From NCBI RefSeq assembly GCF_003345295.1, contig NZ_CP031055.1, positions 496,001 to 560,000 of the forward strand: 64,000 nucleotides of DNA, given 5' to 3'. The DNA comes from Vibrio splendidus. GTDB taxonomy: Bacteria > Pseudomonadota > Gammaproteobacteria > Enterobacterales > Vibrionaceae. The notes below the pieces were generated by a model. That model was not told where the DNA came from, ran no database searches, and saw nothing but the letters and a program-made list of their open reading frames with translations. Each line of letters starts with the position of its first letter. The stretch's first letter is position 1. Position numbers and translations under genes: made by a program. Shown in pieces: positions 39,367-48,722 of this stretch.

Positions 39367-40590
39367 CTAGATTTTTTTGAAGATGATGGAAGTGTTGATC
39401 CCGCCAAAGGCAAAGTTGTTGCTCATTAGGTATTCAACATCCAGTTCGCGGCCTGAGCCCGTGATGTAATCAAGTTTACCGCAGCGTTCGTCAATGTTTT
39501 CAAGGTTCAATGTTGGACTGAACCAGCCTGAATGCATCATCTCTAGGCTTAACCAAGCCTCAATTGCACCACACGCACCAAGCGTATGACCAAAGTAGCT
39601 TTTCAATGAACTGATTGGCACTTCTCCGAAAATGTTCGCTGTAGCATTACTTTCTGCAATATCGCCTTTTTCAGTTGCGGTACCGTGAGCAGAGACATAA
39701 CCGATATTTTCAGCCGGAAGCTGCGCGTCTTTGAGTGCTTTCTCCATACAAACTTGCATGGTTTCCATTTGAGGTTGGGTCACATGAGCTGCATCGCAAT
39801 TGCTGGCAAAGCCGACAATCTCAGCGTAGATCTTTGCGCCGCGAGCGACGGCATGTTCATACTCTTCGAGCACAAGCGTACCAGCGCCTTCACCGATGAC
39901 TAGACCATCGCGCTCACTGTCGTAAGGGCTAGGGGATTTTTCTGGTGTGTCGTTTTTTAAACTGGTAGCAAAAAGGGTATCGAAAACGGCAGACTCAGTT
40001 GGGCATAGTTCTTCACCACCACCGGCAACCATCACGGTTTGGTAGCCATGTTTGATCGCTTCATAAGCGTAACCAATCGCTTGGCTTCCTGAAGTACAGG
40101 CACTGCTGGTGGGAATCACGCGTCCGCGCAAGCCAAAGAACAGTCCAACGTTGACCGCAGCAGTGTGTGGCATCATTTGAACATAGGTAGTTGCTGTGAT
40201 TGCTCGTGTCGATTTCTCGTTAAGCATCACACCAAACGCACCTACGGCATCAGTACTGCCGGTTGAAGACCCGTAGGCAATGCCCGTTTCTCCGTTAGTT
40301 AGAACATCATGTCCAATCAACCCGGCTTGTGTTAAAGCATCTTCAGTCGCGACAGTGGCTAAGCGAGAAACCCGACCCATGCCTCGAACCTGTTTACGTT
40401 TGTAGTGTTTTGGTAACTGGAAGTCATCAATAGGCGCAGCTAGCTTAGTGTTGAGGCCATCGTATTGCTCAAAACTTGGCATATATTGAGTGGCATTTTC
40501 ACACGCTTTCAGTTTTGGCTCGATGTGCTGCCAATCATTACCAAAGGCAGTAACACCAGACATGCCAGTTACAACAACGCGGTGGGTCAT
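39367..40590 (-). CDS. apeR: APE beta-ketoacyl-ACP synthase (ApeR type)
   Basis: FabF-like condensing enzyme of the aryl polyene type II PKS. It has 407 residues. The nucleophile is Cys165 in PTSSACTSGSQ, and the two histidines are in VSAHGTATEKGD and SYFGHTLGACG, a full Cys-His-His triad. In studied APE systems this synthase acts as a homodimer alongside the KS/CLF pair. It overlaps apeQ by 4 bases (ATGA). The gene letter follows gene order in described APE clusters. Confidence 0.9.
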   Translation of the reverse strand: MTHRVVVTGMSGVTAFGNDWQHIEPKLKACENATQYMPSFEQYDGLNTKLAAPIDDFQLPKHYKRKQVRGMGRVSRLATVATEDALTQAGLIGHDVLTNGETGIAYGSSTGSTDAVGAFGVMLNEKSTRAITATTYVQMMPHTAAVNVGLFFGLRGRVIPTSSACTSGSQAIGYAYEAIKHGYQTVMVAGGGEELCPTESAVFDTLFATSLKNDTPEKSPSPYDSERDGLVIGEGAGTLVLEEYEHAVARGAKIYAEIVGFASNCDAAHVTQPQMETMQVCMEKALKDAQLPAENIGYVSAHGTATEKGDIAESNATANIFGEVPISSLKSYFGHTLGACGAIEAWLSLEMMHSGWFSPTLNLENIDERCGKLDYITGSGRELDVEYLMSNNFAFGGINTSIIFKKI

Positions 40591-41312
40591 ACTAAGCCTC
40601 CATTGACTGAAATTACTTGGCGAGTGACGTAGCCTGCAATATCAGACATTAGGTAGCTGACTAGGCCAGCCACTTCTTCTGGCTCGCCCATGCGGCGCAG
40701 TGGAACTTGAGGTAGAGCGTGCTCTTTCACGTGCTCATCAACCATACCGGTATCGATTAATCCTGGAGCAACACAGTTTACCGTGATCTTGCGTTTTGCG
40801 AGCTCAAGAGCAAGAGACTTAGTTGCGCCAATTACGCCCGCTTTTGCTGCGGCATAGTTAGTTTGGCCACGGTTGCCCATGATGCCTGATACAGACGCCA
40901 GAGTGACGATGCGACCGCCTTTACGCTTTTGAACCATAGGCATTACGCACGGGTGAAGTACGTTGTAGAAGCTGTCGAGATTGGTATGGATCACGCCATC
41001 CCACTCTTCTTCCGTCATGGCAGGGAAGGCCGTATCACGAGTAATGCCCGCGTTATTTACTACACCATAGTAAGCGCCATGTTCAGCTATATCTGATTCA
41101 AGCGTTTCACGGCATTCACTGCGATTGCTGATATCGAATTGGATCAGACGTCCTGCGCCACCCAATTCAGTGATCGACTTTAAGGTATCTTCGGCACCTT
41201 GCTTGTCACCCATGTAATGAACGGCGATTTCAAATCCGTCTTTTGCGAGTTGAATAGCGATCGCTTTACCAATGCCTTTACTGGCACCAGTGACTAAAAC
41301 TTGACGGGTCAT
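40587..41312 (-). CDS. apeQ: APE 3-ketoacyl-ACP reductase (ApeQ type)
   Basis: FabG-like short-chain dehydrogenase that reduces each beta-keto group during polyene elongation. It has 241 residues. The NADPH motif is TGASKGIGKAIA, NNAG follows at about residue 87, and the catalytic Tyr-x3-Lys is in TNYAAAKAGVIGATKSLA. It overlaps both neighbours by 4 bases. Confidence 0.92.
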   Translation of the reverse strand: MTRQVLVTGASKGIGKAIAIQLAKDGFEIAVHYMGDKQGAEDTLKSITELGGAGRLIQFDISNRSECRETLESDIAEHGAYYGVVNNAGITRDTAFPAMTEEEWDGVIHTNLDSFYNVLHPCVMPMVQKRKGGRIVTLASVSGIMGNRGQTNYAAAKAGVIGATKSLALELAKRKITVNCVAPGLIDTGMVDEHVKEHALPQVPLRRMGEPEEVAGLVSYLMSDIAGYVTRQVISVNGGLV

Positions 41313-41773
41313 GATGGGCTCCTAGTTTTCATTTCTTGTAATTTTTGTTCAGTTGGCACATAGACATTAAGTTGGCATTGAGCCACCAATTCGCCTTGGT
41401 CTTCGACTCTGGCGGTAAACACGGCCATGCCACTGTCTTCCATCAGTTGCTCGGCGTAGATATCAAGGGTTTGTCCTTGAGAAAATTGGTCACAAAGTGA
41501 TTTGTAACGACGAGAACCCAGTAAGAAGCCGATGGGTGGAGTGGTGCCGTTTTTTATCGCGTGGTATCCAGACCAAGCGGCAACCGACTGCGCCATAAAC
41601 TCGATACCAACATAAGCGGGTACGGTTTGAGTGTCTGCGTTAAAGAACAGGTTATGTGCTCCAATATCCACTTGGCAGTGAATCGATAACGCCTCTACGC
41701 TGATAGCACGATCGATTAATATCATCGGGTCATCATGTGGGAGGAGTTGGTCTACAGAAGGGATATCAGTCAT
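41309..41773 (-). CDS. apeP: APE hotdog-fold dehydratase (ApeP type)
   Basis: A 154-residue 3-hydroxyacyl-ACP dehydratase-like protein. The FabA/FabZ-type histidine is in QLLPHDDPMILIDRA, and the partner acid is in VPAYVGIEFMAQSVAAWSGY. No reductase for the resulting enoyl group is present in the cluster, which explains why the double bonds remain as a conjugated polyene. It overlaps apeO by 8 bases. Confidence 0.88.
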   Translation of the reverse strand: MTDIPSVDQLLPHDDPMILIDRAISVEALSIHCQVDIGAHNLFFNADTQTVPAYVGIEFMAQSVAAWSGYHAIKNGTTPPIGFLLGSRRYKSLCDQFSQGQTLDIYAEQLMEDSGMAVFTARVEDQGELVAQCQLNVYVPTEQKLQEMKTRSPS

Positions 41774-42950
41774 TTACTACACCAAAAATCAGGCTAATGT
41801 TGTTGCCACCAAAAGCAAAAGAGTTGCTTAAGATGTTCTTTACTTTAAGTTTCTGGGCACAGTTTACCAAATCAATCTCAATATCCTCAGCTTTATCCTG
41901 ACATTTTTGTAAGGGAAGCGGTAAGTCATATTTTAAAATATGCCATGCTATTGCTGCTTCTATCGCACTCGCGGCTCCAAGAGTATGCCCGGTGAGCGGC
42001 TTGGTGGAACTGACGGGAACCTTGTTTGCAAAAATACGATGAATGGCTTTGCTTTCCATTGAGTCATTGAGAGGCGTAGCGGTGCCATGGGCATTGATAT
42101 AGCCGATGTCCTCTGCTGTTAGCTGTGCAGCGTTCAGTGCCTTTCTCATGGCTTCTTCTGCGCCATTTCCTTCAGGGTGAGGCGCTGATATATGGTGCGC
42201 GTCAGAACTATCACCACAACCTAACAGAGCAATGTTGGGTAAGTTGTTCAATGGTTTTATTTTGCTAAGCAGCATAAATGCGGCAGCTTCTCCGATATTA
42301 ATACCATTTCTAGAAGTACTAAAAGGCTGACAATGTGTCGTTGAAAGCGCTTCAAGGCCATGGAAGCCATTGAGCGTAAGTTTACATAAGGTATCGACAC
42401 CTCCAACCAAAACAGCATCGGCCATGCCGGAGTCTAACAGTCGCTCGGCGGTGAGAAATACACGGCCACTTGATGAGCAAGCCGTCGAGATTGCATAACT
42501 TGGCCCCGTTATCGCGCAGTATTGGCTGACGAACTCAGAAGTATTGCCAAGCTCTTGTTTCGAGTAATGGTAATGCTCAGGAAACTCATCGTGTGTCAAT
42601 TTATGTTTGAAAGCCGCTTCACCATCAGAAATACCTGAGGTGCTAGTGCCTATAACAACAGCAACTTTATCCGAGCCAAATTGTAATTTTGCTTGCTCGA
42701 TAGAATCTTTGATTTGGTTTAGGGCCGATAACGCGAGCTGGTTATTACGAGTAGCGTATTCGGCAAGGTGCTGAGGGATTTCAGGCAGATCGCCCGCTAC
42801 CTTACCAACAACAGTCGACTTGCCGTCATTCAGCATATCGTCCACTTCAACCATATTCGATCTGTGCTCATTTTTAAGGCAGTCGTGAATTTCAACAACA
42901 CTTGAGCCTAGCGCCGAGTGGAAACCACAGTCTTGGATGTAAATAGGCAT
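41766..42950 (-). CDS. apeO: APE beta-ketoacyl-ACP synthase (ApeO type)
   Basis: A 394-residue condensing enzyme. Cys158 is in AISTACSSSGR; the histidines are in INAHGTATPLND and PLTGHTLGAAS. In characterised APE systems this synthase pairs with the chain-length factor ApeC as the main KS:CLF heterodimer. It has a complete triad, unlike ApeC here. Confidence 0.9.
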   Translation of the reverse strand: MPIYIQDCGFHSALGSSVVEIHDCLKNEHRSNMVEVDDMLNDGKSTVVGKVAGDLPEIPQHLAEYATRNNQLALSALNQIKDSIEQAKLQFGSDKVAVVIGTSTSGISDGEAAFKHKLTHDEFPEHYHYSKQELGNTSEFVSQYCAITGPSYAISTACSSSGRVFLTAERLLDSGMADAVLVGGVDTLCKLTLNGFHGLEALSTTHCQPFSTSRNGINIGEAAAFMLLSKIKPLNNLPNIALLGCGDSSDAHHISAPHPEGNGAEEAMRKALNAAQLTAEDIGYINAHGTATPLNDSMESKAIHRIFANKVPVSSTKPLTGHTLGAASAIEAAIAWHILKYDLPLPLQKCQDKAEDIEIDLVNCAQKLKVKNILSNSFAFGGNNISLIFGVVND

Positions 42951-42955
42951 AGTGT

Positions 42956-43579
42956 TCAGCTCTTACTTGGGTTGTCGATAATCGTTGAGTTCAACGTTTG
43001 TATAGTGATGGTATAGCCTTGGGTCAAATGCGTGAAAACAATGTCGCCGCTAGTTTTGTCAGCTCCGGAATCCGCTTGGTAATCAATTCGAATGATTGCC
43101 TGTTGGTTATCGTCAAACACTGTGCGGCTGTTTTCTGTGTCGACCAAGTGCCAGCCGATACTTTCTAAAGGTTGAGTCCACGCTTCAACTGGCCATAGGG
43201 TCAGCATTAAATTAAATAGCACCTGTTCGGGTTGCGGCAGGGTCGCCCCAAGGCCAGATAAAACCTGTGTATCAATCACTTGGTTTTGGTACTGCAGTGA
43301 CAAAATTCGAGTACCCCAAGATGAAAAACCCGCTAACACCACTTTATCTGGTGTCACTTCAACTTGGACAGGAAGTTGTTGAGTCTCGTTTTGCCAGGTC
43401 GCGTTAATCAACTGGCTCGCCGTAAATGAGTATCCAAGCTCAGAAGGCAAAGGTAAGGCTAATTCGGTGTCATTATCGATAGACACACTTGCGCCAGTCG
43501 GCTGCTGAGAAACCATTGAACAGGCACTGAGTAGTAAACCCAATACAACGCCCAGCGCTATCCGTATTGTATTTTTCAT
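42956..43579 (-). CDS. DUF3261 lipoprotein of the APE cluster (ApeN position)
   Basis: A 207-residue lipoprotein; the lipobox LLSAC ends a 20-residue signal. The rest is beta-rich, similar in texture to LolB (SATWQ-like strands, WGTRILSLQYQNQVIDTQV), which fits a receptor that accepts a lipid-like product at the outer membrane. That function is inferred from family position, not shown. It overlaps the transporter gene by 4 bases. Confidence 0.8.
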   Translation of the reverse strand: MKNTIRIALGVVLGLLLSACSMVSQQPTGASVSIDNDTELALPLPSELGYSFTASQLINATWQNETQQLPVQVEVTPDKVVLAGFSSWGTRILSLQYQNQVIDTQVLSGLGATLPQPEQVLFNLMLTLWPVEAWTQPLESIGWHLVDTENSRTVFDDNQQAIIRIDYQADSGADKTSGDIVFTHLTQGYTITIQTLNSTIIDNPSKS

Positions 43580-45948
43580 CTAAAAGCCTCATGAGGTTTT
43601 GGTTTTCTTGCGGCTTTCTCTGTATTGATTGCGAGTGGAGAAAGCAACCACGCCACAAAAATACCCGTTAAGACGGTAACACCGAAGCTATGAATGGCAT
43701 GAGTCTGACTTAGTGACAGTAAACCAAATGAAAGCAGCGTCGTGAGGCCAGACAAGGTAATGGCTAACAAGGTGCTCAGTGATTTCTTCTGCTCAGCAAA
43801 GAAAAGGGTGTAGTCGATGCCAATCCCTAGAATCAGAATCAGACCCAATAAGTTAAATAGGTTTAAGGTCGAACCCAAAACGCCGGTGATCGCTAGCCCT
43901 GCGATTCCCGCAATCAAAGACGGCAACAGCATCAACAGGCTCTGTTTTACGCCATAGCGCCAGCCTAAAACCATTCCAATGGCTGCCAATGCTATTAATA
44001 ATAGTTCGGTGATCTTGACTCTGTATTCAGCAAAAAGCGACGAGATTTCATCGGCCTTATTGAGGAACTTAACATCTTGTTGCTGAGCAAAATCTGAACC
44101 AAGCCATTGAGAGAACAGCTCTGAGTCAGTGACATCTTTGATTAAAATAACAGACGCAGCTTGTCCATCTATCGGCCTCAACCAAAGAGGACGAATGGGT
44201 TCGGATACTGGTGATGCTAAAAAACCATCAACTGTTATTGGTTCATAGTTAGGAAGCTCAGGGAAACTCGACCAACCTAATGTGGTTTGTAATGTTGAGC
44301 TCTGATTAGCGTAGAGCTGTTTCACCAGCCGATAGTTTTCATTTTGCTCATGCTCACTTGGCAGGTGTTGATTGACGCTGCGATATCCTGAGATGCCTCG
44401 CTTCTCGATCAATGAATCTAATTCAGAGGTGATCAATGCCAATTTTTTCAGTAATGCTTGATTACTTTTCGCAGTTACCAACAGCATATTTTGACCATTG
44501 CCTAATCCTGAAATCTCAGTGATGGCTTGCTCTTGCTGTTTGAGTTGCTCTGGCATTGCCTGAAGTTGGCGTATATCGTCGTCGTAACGAATTTGACTGA
44601 GTGACATTAGGCTAACGACAGTCACCGTTAACGGTAAGCCTATTCTGAATTTTGGCTTGCTCCATACACTCAACCAACTATGCCAAAGCTTCACTAGGGG
44701 GAGTGGACGTTCCTGACTTGGTTTCGCCGCTAAAACGGGATACCAACACACTACACTGGCGTAAGCTGCAATGAGTCCAATTGACGAGAACAAAGCAAGT
44801 TGTTGTAAGCCTGGGAAAGGTGCAACAAGTAAGCCTAGGTAGCCTATCAAGCTAGTAATAAGCCCCAAGCTGATCGCAATAAGGATATGTTGCAACCCTT
44901 TTTTACTTTGCCATTTACTTCCTGCCGCTAAGCGATCGGTAAGGAAGTGAAAAGAGTAATCGATTGATACGCCGATCAAACTGGCACCGAACACTAAGCT
45001 GAATAAGTGAATTTTGCCGAAGATAGCGACGGTGCTCGCGAGTGCAACCAGTAATCCAGTACTGATTGAAAGTAGTGATAAAGCAAGTGGTAGGGCGCTA
45101 CGAAATGTCAGCCACACCAACAAAATAACGCCAGCTAACGATCCTAAACCAATGGTGCTGATCTCAGATTTTGCACTTTGAGTGCCGTAATTAGCGTAGA
45201 AAACCACGCCAGTATGCTGAACTTTGACGTTAAACTGTTTTTCGACCTCGAGCTCAATTGAATCAAGATCAGGAAGTTGTTCTTGAATCGCCAAGCTATA
45301 AGGTGAGCCAGCCAGCGTAGCCGTGACCAAAATATGAGTTTGGTCATTAGATTGAGCGGTGAGGTACCCTTCTTTCAGAACAAAGTTACTTGATTGAACG
45401 CCAACAGTACTGATGTAGTCGCGAAATAGCAGAAATGGATCCATCGACAGTTCGGCTGCAGTGACGCCTGAGAATGGATTGTACAGAGACTGGATGACAT
45501 ATTGAGCTCGCGAATCCGGCGAGTGTGTCAGTGTCTCTTTTTGTTGTTGGGTCAGCAGTTGAGCTCGGTGACGAAAGTAGAAATCGCTCCACTGGCTTTG
45601 GGTGCTGGCGTTGATTTTGCCTTGAACTTGCTTAAACAGAGTTGGCTGACTTGAAAAAGCTCTTTGGTTGAGAGCTTTTTCAAAAGCGTCGGTCGCAATC
45701 ATGGCTTGGTCGATGTCGGGGGCGCTGATGATAAACACTACTTGCTCGCTCATCGAGCTGGATATCTGCTGGAAGGCTTGCTCTACCATTGGGTCTTGCT
45801 GGTTTTCTGGTAGTAACTTTAGAATGTTGCTTTCAATCGGTACCGACGAAGAAAAAGCGAATTGTTTTATTAACAATCCGCTAAATAGTACTACGATAAC
45901 AAGCCAAACAAGGGCCAGACTAGAGTTGGAATTGTTGCGCTTCAGCAT
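43576..45948 (-). CDS. RND/MMPL-type exporter of the APE cluster (ApeM position)
   Basis: A 790-residue inner-membrane protein with the MMPL layout: one N-terminal helix, a periplasmic loop, five to six helices (residues ~260-410), a second loop and another helix bundle. Key stretches are LIGVSIDYSFHFLTDRL and GIGIDYTLFFAEQKKSL, with the Asp-Tyr pair typical of proton-driven RND pumps. It likely extracts the aryl polyene or its lipid conjugate from the inner membrane for the LolA-like carrier. Confidence 0.88.
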   Translation of the reverse strand: MLKRNNSNSSLALVWLVIVVLFSGLLIKQFAFSSSVPIESNILKLLPENQQDPMVEQAFQQISSSMSEQVVFIISAPDIDQAMIATDAFEKALNQRAFSSQPTLFKQVQGKINASTQSQWSDFYFRHRAQLLTQQQKETLTHSPDSRAQYVIQSLYNPFSGVTAAELSMDPFLLFRDYISTVGVQSSNFVLKEGYLTAQSNDQTHILVTATLAGSPYSLAIQEQLPDLDSIELEVEKQFNVKVQHTGVVFYANYGTQSAKSEISTIGLGSLAGVILLVWLTFRSALPLALSLLSISTGLLVALASTVAIFGKIHLFSLVFGASLIGVSIDYSFHFLTDRLAAGSKWQSKKGLQHILIAISLGLITSLIGYLGLLVAPFPGLQQLALFSSIGLIAAYASVVCWYPVLAAKPSQERPLPLVKLWHSWLSVWSKPKFRIGLPLTVTVVSLMSLSQIRYDDDIRQLQAMPEQLKQQEQAITEISGLGNGQNMLLVTAKSNQALLKKLALITSELDSLIEKRGISGYRSVNQHLPSEHEQNENYRLVKQLYANQSSTLQTTLGWSSFPELPNYEPITVDGFLASPVSEPIRPLWLRPIDGQAASVILIKDVTDSELFSQWLGSDFAQQQDVKFLNKADEISSLFAEYRVKITELLLIALAAIGMVLGWRYGVKQSLLMLLPSLIAGIAGLAITGVLGSTLNLFNLLGLILILGIGIDYTLFFAEQKKSLSTLLAITLSGLTTLLSFGLLSLSQTHAIHSFGVTVLTGIFVAWLLSPLAINTEKAARKPKPHEAFR

Positions 45949-46618
45949 CTGATAATACTTCCGGTAGATGGCTTAATTGGCTAAATTCGATCACCGTGCT
46001 GTCTCCACGAATCTCTCTCAACTCAATACGTTCAATATCATTTTTACCTTGCAGCGTAATGGCTTCAAACACCGCGTTCATCGGCGCACTTTTCGGCTTT
46101 AGAGTGAGTGTCCATCGTGTGTCTTGTGAACTTGCGTTTGCACTTTGATCAGTGTTTGTAGTGGTTGCAGGCTCAAAGTCGAGTGAGAATTGTTCTTGGA
46201 GTTTTTGCGTATCCCCGTGGAACACCGATAAGAATATATGGCTGAAATAAAACGCCATTGGGTTTTCTTTGTCGGTAATGATTTTAGCGGGTTGATCGGC
46301 AAACCTTTGGCTCAGCTTGTTATCGGTTAACACCAAGCTCACAGGAAAGGGGGTAGTTTGCGTCCAAAGCAAACCATTCGACTTGTCTAACAGGAAAGTA
46401 CCTTGTGACGTCAAAGGCTGGGCGAACATTTCCATGTTGCGCGTTTGGGTGAACTCACCACGCACTATGTTGTTTGCGCTTAATACTGTTTGCAGATCTG
46501 AAATAGAACCAACCGTAGCTGTACTTTCATTAGCAATAACAAAACTACTCGCCGTCATTGAGGCAAGCCCTAGTAGTGCGATGCTGATGTGTTTGCGACT
46601 GCGTTTAAACAGACTCAT
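45920..46618 (-). CDS. LolA-like periplasmic carrier of the APE cluster (ApeL position)
   Basis: A 232-residue protein with a signal peptide (ALLGLASMTASSFVIA) and a LolA-like unclosed barrel: VRGEFTQTRNMEMFAQPL, GTFLLDKSNGLLWTQTTPFP. It probably carries the hydrophobic product across the periplasm. It overlaps the exporter by 29 bases and the thioesterase by 14, consistent with one operon. Confidence 0.85.
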   Translation of the reverse strand: MSLFKRSRKHISIALLGLASMTASSFVIANESTATVGSISDLQTVLSANNIVRGEFTQTRNMEMFAQPLTSQGTFLLDKSNGLLWTQTTPFPVSLVLTDNKLSQRFADQPAKIITDKENPMAFYFSHIFLSVFHGDTQKLQEQFSLDFEPATTTNTDQSANASSQDTRWTLTLKPKSAPMNAVFEAITLQGKNDIERIELREIRGDSTVIEFSQLSHLPEVLSDAEAQQFQL

Positions 46619-47135
46619 GTTTCACCTGCTGCTGTGTGTTAGATACTTGAGGTTGGTCTGATTGTTGGTCGCTTGGTTGCTGTTCAGTTGATTGGGGTAA
46701 GCAGCCAAATTGATGCCAATGCTCGACTTTATCTGTAAACACTTTCGGTGAAGCGAAGCACATCTCTTGTTCTTCAATGGTCACCGCAACCTGCATTGTG
46801 TGGGCGCGTGTCATGCGAGCACCTGTGTTGGCATCGTGAATTTCGTAGTCAACACGCAGGCGGTTTTCCCATTCAGTCAACTTAGCCGATACCTTGATCT
46901 GATGATTGAACGGTATCGCCTTAATGTACTTTACACGCGTGTCGATGATCGGCCACATGTAGCCCGAATCCTTCATCTCATGGTAGTTGTACTCAATCTT
47001 ATCCATCATGATACGCCTTACTTCTTCAAAAAATCGGAAGTAATTACCGTGATAGATCACGCCCATCGGGTCGGCATCTTGGAATGAGGTGATAAGTGTC
47101 ACCTCAGATTGTAATGGATGAAGGATTTCAGACAT
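46605..47135 (-). CDS. 4-HBT-like acyl thioesterase of the APE cluster (ApeK position)
   Basis: Hotdog thioesterase domain with the 4-hydroxybenzoyl-CoA thioesterase motif DADPMGVIYHGNYFRFFEEV (catalytic Asp) in the first ~35 residues. The whole protein is 176 residues. The last ~30 residues are a Gln/Ser-rich tail (STEQQPSDQQSDQPQVSNTQ) not needed for the fold. Its role may be release or editing of acyl thioesters during polyene synthesis. Confidence 0.83.
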   Translation of the reverse strand: MSEILHPLQSEVTLITSFQDADPMGVIYHGNYFRFFEEVRRIMMDKIEYNYHEMKDSGYMWPIIDTRVKYIKAIPFNHQIKVSAKLTEWENRLRVDYEIHDANTGARMTRAHTMQVAVTIEEQEMCFASPKVFTDKVEHWHQFGCLPQSTEQQPSDQQSDQPQVSNTQQQVKHESV

Positions 47136-47174
47136 AAATCGCTCTCAACAATATTGCGTAAAGGGTTAGCTACT

Positions 47175-48722
47175 CTATGAGTAAAGTGACCAGTGCTGAC
47201 TTTGAATACGAGCAATGAAGTGGCGTAGATCGCCTTCAAGTGGTCGGTCTTCAACGATAAATTCAAACTCTTTAAGCACTTCGTCGCGAATGTACTTTAG
47301 GTTTTCACTCATGTGGTGCTCATCAAGCTCATTGTGACGTTTACGAAGCTCGAGTGCTTGTGTACCCGCCAGAAGTGATGCCGCTGCTACTTGCTCTGTT
47401 AGCTCCAGAACACGTAAACAATCACGAGCTGCGATGGTGCCCATACTGACTTTGTCTTGGTTGTGGCACTCGGTTGAACGAGAGAACACGCTTGCCGGCA
47501 TGGTGTGTTTCAATGCTTCTGCTGTCCAAGCTGAAACACCGATCTGTACTGCCTTGAAGCCGTGGTTGATTGGCTTACGTTCGCCTTCTGCGCCTGTTAG
47601 GTTAAATGGCAGTCCGTTGTTGAACTTGTAATCCATCAACTGTGCCATTTGGCGATCAAGCAGATCCGCAAGGTTGGCTACTGCTGTTTTTAACGTATCC
47701 ATCGCCATGGCAATATGGCCGCCGTAGAAGTGTCCACCGTGCAGTACGCGCTCGTTGTCGCCATCGATAATTGGGTTATCGTTAGCGCTGTTGAGCTCGT
47801 TCTCAATCATTTGGCGAAGCCAAGGCAGAGAGTCTTGAACGACACCGATAACGTGTGGAGCACAACGCAATGAGTAACGATCTTGCAGACGGTCACTGTT
47901 ACGTGGCGGGCGATCTGCTTGTAAGTCATCACGTAGCCATGCAGCAACTTGCTGTTGACCCGGATGAGGCTTCACTGCAAACAGTGCTTCATCGAAATGG
48001 AAATCGTTGCCTTGCATACCGACAGACACCATTGCGGTGATCTTAGTCGACAGCTGAGCTAGGTATTCTGCACGTTTGTAGGCGATACAAGCTAAAGCCG
48101 TCATTACTGACGTGCCATTCATTAATGCTAAGCCTTCTTTTGGCTTAAGCTTGATAGGGCTAATTCCTAGCTCTTTGTAGACGTCACTAGTAGGGCGAAC
48201 TTCGCCTTTGTAGATAACATCGCGCTCACCAATCAGTGCGGCCGCTAAGTAAGACAGCGGCGTTAAATCACCACTGGCACCCACCGATCCTTCTTGAGGA
48301 ATACGCGGTGAGATGTCTTGGTTAATCAAAGTAACGATCTGGTTGAGCAAATCATGAGTCACACCAGAGACACCTTGTGACAGAGAACACAGGCGAGTTG
48401 CTAATACTGCACGAGATTGTTCGTGAGACAGTATTTCGCCTAAACCACAGCCGTGAAAACGTGTTAAATGCAGTGGTAGCTCGTCAACTAGGTTTGGCGG
48501 AATTGCAACGGTACATGAGTCACCGTAACCGGTTGTCACACCATAGATCACGCCTTCTTCTTTCAACAGACGTTCTAAGAAAGCGACACCACGGTCGATC
48601 TTAGATGTGAAGGCTTCACTTGAGTTCATCGAAGCTTTTGCGCCTTGTGAGATAGCGACAACATCCTCAATCGTGAGGCGTTCGGCACCAAAGGTGATGC
48701 TATTTGGATTCTTTTTCGTCAT
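47175..48722 (-). CDS. Aromatic amino acid ammonia lyase in the APE cluster
   Basis: MIO-type lyase of 515 residues, histidine/phenylalanine/tyrosine ammonia-lyase family. The cofactor-forming triad Ala149-Ser150-Gly151 is in SVGASGDLTPLSYLA. The catalytic Tyr60 is in IYGVTTGYGDSC. The residue pair that sets substrate choice (His-Leu or His-Gln in TAL, Phe-Leu in PAL, Ser-His in HAL) appears to be Phe89-His90 in LTRFHGCGLG. In the cluster its likely job is to make a 4-hydroxycinnamate-type starter acid. It overlaps the downstream start of apeJ-type gene by 23 bases. There are no hut genes nearby, so histidine degradation is unlikely. Confidence 0.87.
   Translation of the reverse strand: MTKKNPNSITFGAERLTIEDVVAISQGAKASMNSSEAFTSKIDRGVAFLERLLKEEGVIYGVTTGYGDSCTVAIPPNLVDELPLHLTRFHGCGLGEILSHEQSRAVLATRLCSLSQGVSGVTHDLLNQIVTLINQDISPRIPQEGSVGASGDLTPLSYLAAALIGERDVIYKGEVRPTSDVYKELGISPIKLKPKEGLALMNGTSVMTALACIAYKRAEYLAQLSTKITAMVSVGMQGNDFHFDEALFAVKPHPGQQQVAAWLRDDLQADRPPRNSDRLQDRYSLRCAPHVIGVVQDSLPWLRQMIENELNSANDNPIIDGDNERVLHGGHFYGGHIAMAMDTLKTAVANLADLLDRQMAQLMDYKFNNGLPFNLTGAEGERKPINHGFKAVQIGVSAWTAEALKHTMPASVFSRSTECHNQDKVSMGTIAARDCLRVLELTEQVAAASLLAGTQALELRKRHNELDEHHMSENLKYIRDEVLKEFEFIVEDRPLEGDLRHFIARIQSQHWSLYS

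Noticed and set aside
47175..48722. Histidine-utilisation hutH
   Set aside because: No hutU, hutI or hutG nearby. The gene is embedded in the pigment operon, overlapping its neighbour, and the presumed selectivity residues are not the HAL pair.
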